The notes beneath the pieces were generated by a model that was not told the origin of the DNA, made no database searches, and saw only the letters and a program-made list of their open reading frames with translations. Below, piece by piece: positions 61,401 to 64,000 of a stretch of 64,000 nucleotides of DNA. The DNA lies in NCBI GenBank assembly GCA_015501055.1, contig JADNYV010000066.1, positions 1 through 64,000 of the forward strand, written 5' to 3'. The position numbers and the translations under genes were made by a program. Every line of letters begins with the position of its first letter. The first letter of the stretch is position 1. This DNA comes from Mucidula mucida. Lineage: Eukaryota; Basidiomycota; Agaricomycetes; Agaricales; Physalacriaceae.

Positions 61401-62972
61401 TATAATCTGAAGTTGGTCGCTCTTTCATTTCCCGGTCTGCGATGCTAAGCGCCTTCAAGATATGTTGCAAATGTTCTCAGGCAAGACTTCAACGTCCTCG
61501 AGTGATCGAGGGTGCGAAAGTCCCAATCAGTGAGTGTTTTCATCTGGCATCGTTCTTCGTCGTCCAACTCTTTATGGCTAGTCAAATTCGTTGACCGCGC
61601 AACTGGTGTGCAAATTGATCTAAACATCAACGACCGCCTAGGATACAAAAACTCCCAGCTTCTTCTCGAGTATTGCGAACTTTCACCTATCCTTCGTCCC
61701 CTTCTTTATGCCATCAAGACATGGGCTCGTCCACGAGGTCTAAGTAATCCTTCTGGTGCTTATGCGTTCACGAAGGGGAAAGGAAAATACAGAGTGCAAC
61801 GCAAGCAGTTTATAAAGGAGGTACACGAGAGGCTTTCCCACCTTCCCGAACACACTCGGCAATTTGTCACATTGTCCACCACCACTCCCGGATCGTACGC
61901 ATACGCATTGATGACTGTGTCGTTCCTGCAGTATCACTATCTGTTGCCGAATCTCCAAGCATATCTGCCAAATTTGGACGCGACGAAGCTGGGTTTGAGC
62001 AACGGAAGAGCGGTCCTGTATACCAGGAAGAACGCGCTTTGCGACATCAGGTTCTGGATGCGCGATAGTCCTAAAGGCGAATGGTATAAGGAATGGGACG
62101 AAAGGAGGAAGAATGTTCGACATCCAGCACTGGATGAAGTCGTACGGGCGTGGTTCAGGTACTCATTTTCATAACTTTTAATGCGTTAATGAATCCTCTG
62201 CCATAGATACTTTGCGTTCGAACACGACTATACTTCGACTGTGGCATTGGATCCCAAAGATGGCGGAATTCTTGTATCCCGGACGTCATATCTCTGCAGG
62301 CGTGTTTTCTTGCCATACGAGGAGTGGCTCGCCCGACCGGATGCATCCTCTACGTCAGAAAGCGATATAGTGTCTTCCTATCTCAGTCCCGACATCACGC
62401 TCGACTCGTTTCCGCTGGTATCTGCGCCAACAGATATCAGCGCGTGGCGCTCGGCGGACCGCTTCTGGGCTGCGCTCCCCACTGAGCGGTGGCGCGAATA
62501 CGCTGTACGTAGATGGGTCAAGTGCGACAGGGCGACCTACGTGGGGCTTTATGTTCGAGATCCGTTCGATCGCGCCAACAACGCCTCTGGAAACACCAAA
62601 TTGCAGGCTTTGCTCCAGTTCCAGCGAGAATGCCAGCTGATGTACGCCAAGCTGCTTGGACGACCTGAGTCGGTGGACGAGATTGACATTGGGAAGAAGG
62701 AAGACTGGCCCCAGGCGTGGACAGAACAACCGAAAGCAGAAGAATCGGACGTTTTCTTCCGAGACATTGAAGGGGATGAAGAGGCGGAGGATGATGACCT
62801 CGAAGGCATGTTTGGAGAAGACGGGATATCCGAAGACATCGAAGATACCCACCATCTGGATTCCGACATTATGGAGGCCCAGGGAGACCAGGTTTTGGAA
62901 GATGAAGCGAGAAGCCCTCCGCTTGATGAGGAGAACGTTCTTGCCGATTTAGAAGACGTGAACGGCAGATAG
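58413..62972 (+). CDS. Cid1-like nucleotidyltransferase (poly(A)/U polymerase) with long N-terminal extension
   Basis: Splicing joins the whole span into one gene: the intron 59896-59948 links ...LSPSIPE to SGVDVEEATRLP. The N terminus (MRAPPTFISLVQYVG, RSFLPRTSLGRSKLLHTHQT) looks like a mitochondrial presequence. About 400 residues of unrecognised helical sequence and a coiled coil (EKVKEEAAELESLTRQVREA) follow. The catalytic domain has FGSSLYGVTGKESDLDLVL (61,220-61,290), the G-S...DxD of beta-type nucleotidyltransferases, and the third Asp in GVQIDLNINDRLGYKNSQLL. The PAP-associated domain has YALMTVSFLQYHYLLPNLQ and GVL-type features. An acidic tail ends at 62,972. Family members add A or U to RNA 3' ends. 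Single missing bases are needed near 59,130 (C run), 61,475 and 61,502. Confidence 0.8.
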
Positions 62973-63285
62973 CGTCAGGCTTTCTGCAACGACGGCGTAG
63001 CGTCGACTGTGACGCAAGGCTTAGACCTAAAATTGAGGCCCTTTGGGCGCGACCTCTTGGTTGCTACACCTATCTGTATCCATAGCGCACATCATTTTTA
63101 TGTTTATCTTTTGAATACTCAATCTCATCGGTGTTAGTATTTATGGAGGAGGAGGATTGCTATCTGTTGCGATCAGAGTGGTACTCCGCATTACCAAGCG
63201 AACGGTGATCGTGGCTCTTGTACTTTGACAGTATACAGTAACTCGGAAGTTAGGCGCTTACCTGCCTCTTCCTCCCAAACACATC
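62973..63285. promoter_or_regulatory. Upstream region of sch9-type gene
   Basis: Intergenic stretch between the Cid1-like gene and the following co-directional kinase gene. It probably contains the 3' end of the first transcript and the promoter of the second; no specific site is recognised. Confidence 0.35.
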
Positions 63286-63289
63286 CATC

Positions 63290-64000
63290 ATGTCCTGGAA
63301 ACTTGGAAAAAGTAGGTCCTGCGGTGTCCAACGATGCAGCAGCTCACGGATGGACAGAATCTAAGGAGACCAAGGAGAATGGGGTCATCTCGCGCAGTGC
63401 GACGCCCATTCCGTCGCGGCCTACGACGCCGAAGCCTCCTGGGGGCCCCGACCAGTTCAGGAGCGGTATGCTGACGATCCGAATTTTCTCTGGTGCGCAC
63501 CCTGCCCCCCCTACACTTGTCCTCAAATTGACTTATGGTGTATAATAATGCACAGGACGCGGCATCTCTCTCCCCCCGGATGTCGCCATTCCCGAAGTGA
63601 TACAGCGCGCTCTGGAATCGACCCCGCCGACGCGCAAGAGCACGAGCAACCGCGAAAGCATGCAGCGCAAGCGATACTGGTGGCTCCCATACGTTGTGCT
63701 CGAATTCGACAAGAACGAAATTCTGATTGATGCGATGGGCGGTGATCTGGCCTGTCCTGTCTGGAACTATCGGGCAAATTTGTGCGCCGTTTCGATAGAG
63801 TGCTAGCTTGACGGCTTGTTGACTGTTCGCAGCGATGTGTCTCGAACTTCGAATGTCTCAGTGTCCGCCTACCTCAGAACAGCGCCGGTGCAGGGCGCAG
63901 ATGATATGGGTAACGATCTCTTGATGGCCCGCGTGGATTTAACACCGATGCTGGATGGACATGTATGTCCTTGTTCTCTTCTTCACGATGGGTTGCCTCA
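63290..64000 (+). CDS. sch9: Sch9-type AGC kinase, N-terminal C2-like part; runs off the window
   Basis: Sch9 is the TORC1-regulated AGC kinase that controls growth and stress resistance. The start MSWKLGK (ATG at 63290) is followed after a frame change in an A run (63306-63310) by VGPAVSNDAAAHGWTESKET and a Thr/Pro-rich linker (SRPTTPKPPGGPDQ). The C2-like domain then reads SGMLTIRIFSG, with an intron (63,494-63,555) before RGISLPPDVAIPEVIQRALE, RKRYWWLPYVVLEFDKNEIL, IDAMGGDLACPVWNYRANF, then (intron to about 63,833) DVSRTSNVSVSAYLRTAPVQ and MGNDLLMARVDLTPMLDGH. This order matches the N-terminal half of basidiomycete Sch9. The kinase domain lies beyond base 64,000. Confidence 0.8.

Overview
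The window is nuclear DNA from a filamentous basidiomycete, most likely an Agaricomycete. Genes are broken by many short GT-AG introns (about 45-65 nt), neighbouring genes face alternate directions with very short spacers, and the left part carries a KDZ transposase and Tnp2-like fragments of the kind common in mushroom-forming fungi. No tRNA, rRNA or CRISPR array was seen.

Layout. Positions 1-18,800 are an accessory block: a partial protein with an RNase H1 N-terminal-like domain, two unrecognised genes, a decayed KDZ transposase (about 2.6-6.7 kb), a Tnp2-type fragment, a decaying HOOK/coiled-coil gene, a second coiled-coil gene, and several kilobases with no convincing gene. From 18,860 to 31,070 lies a dense core block: cytochrome c, Atg4 protease, succinate dehydrogenase iron-sulfur subunit, Utp3/Sas10, mitochondrial ribosomal protein S12, a syntaxin-8-like SNARE and an intronless IucA/IucC-type siderophore synthetase. 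From 31.1 to 39.2 kb is a second mobile block: a LINE 3' fragment, a 3.86-kb element with 26-bp terminal inverted repeats that encloses a large unrecognised gene, and degenerate ~0.85-kb tandem repeats, one copy of which the element has split. From 39.25 to 64 kb is a second core block: a P4-ATPase lipid flippase, a giant GTPase with a C-terminal VWA domain, an RBR ubiquitin ligase, a four-helix membrane protein, a myosin regulatory light chain, a Cid1-like nucleotidyltransferase with a long N-terminal extension, and the start of an Sch9-type kinase.

Two points govern how to read the annotation. First, several essential conserved genes (atg4, sdh2, the flippase, the Cid1-like gene) contain scattered single-base deletions, often in short homopolymers. 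This looks more like residual sequencing error than pseudogenisation, so frames are broken where the real gene is probably intact. Second, the best candidate for something undescribed is the inverted-repeat element at 32,985-36,848: its ends, a 3-bp duplication and the interrupted host repeat all agree on the same boundaries, while its encoded protein matches no transposase that I recognise.

The core genes do not form a single pathway. Several are mitochondrial (cytochrome c, SDH2, mitoribosomal S12, possibly the Cid1-like protein) and several serve membrane traffic or autophagy (Atg4, the SNARE, the flippase), but this is ordinary eukaryotic gene mixing. Exon coordinates are given where I traced splice sites; otherwise the span covers the first to last supported exon.
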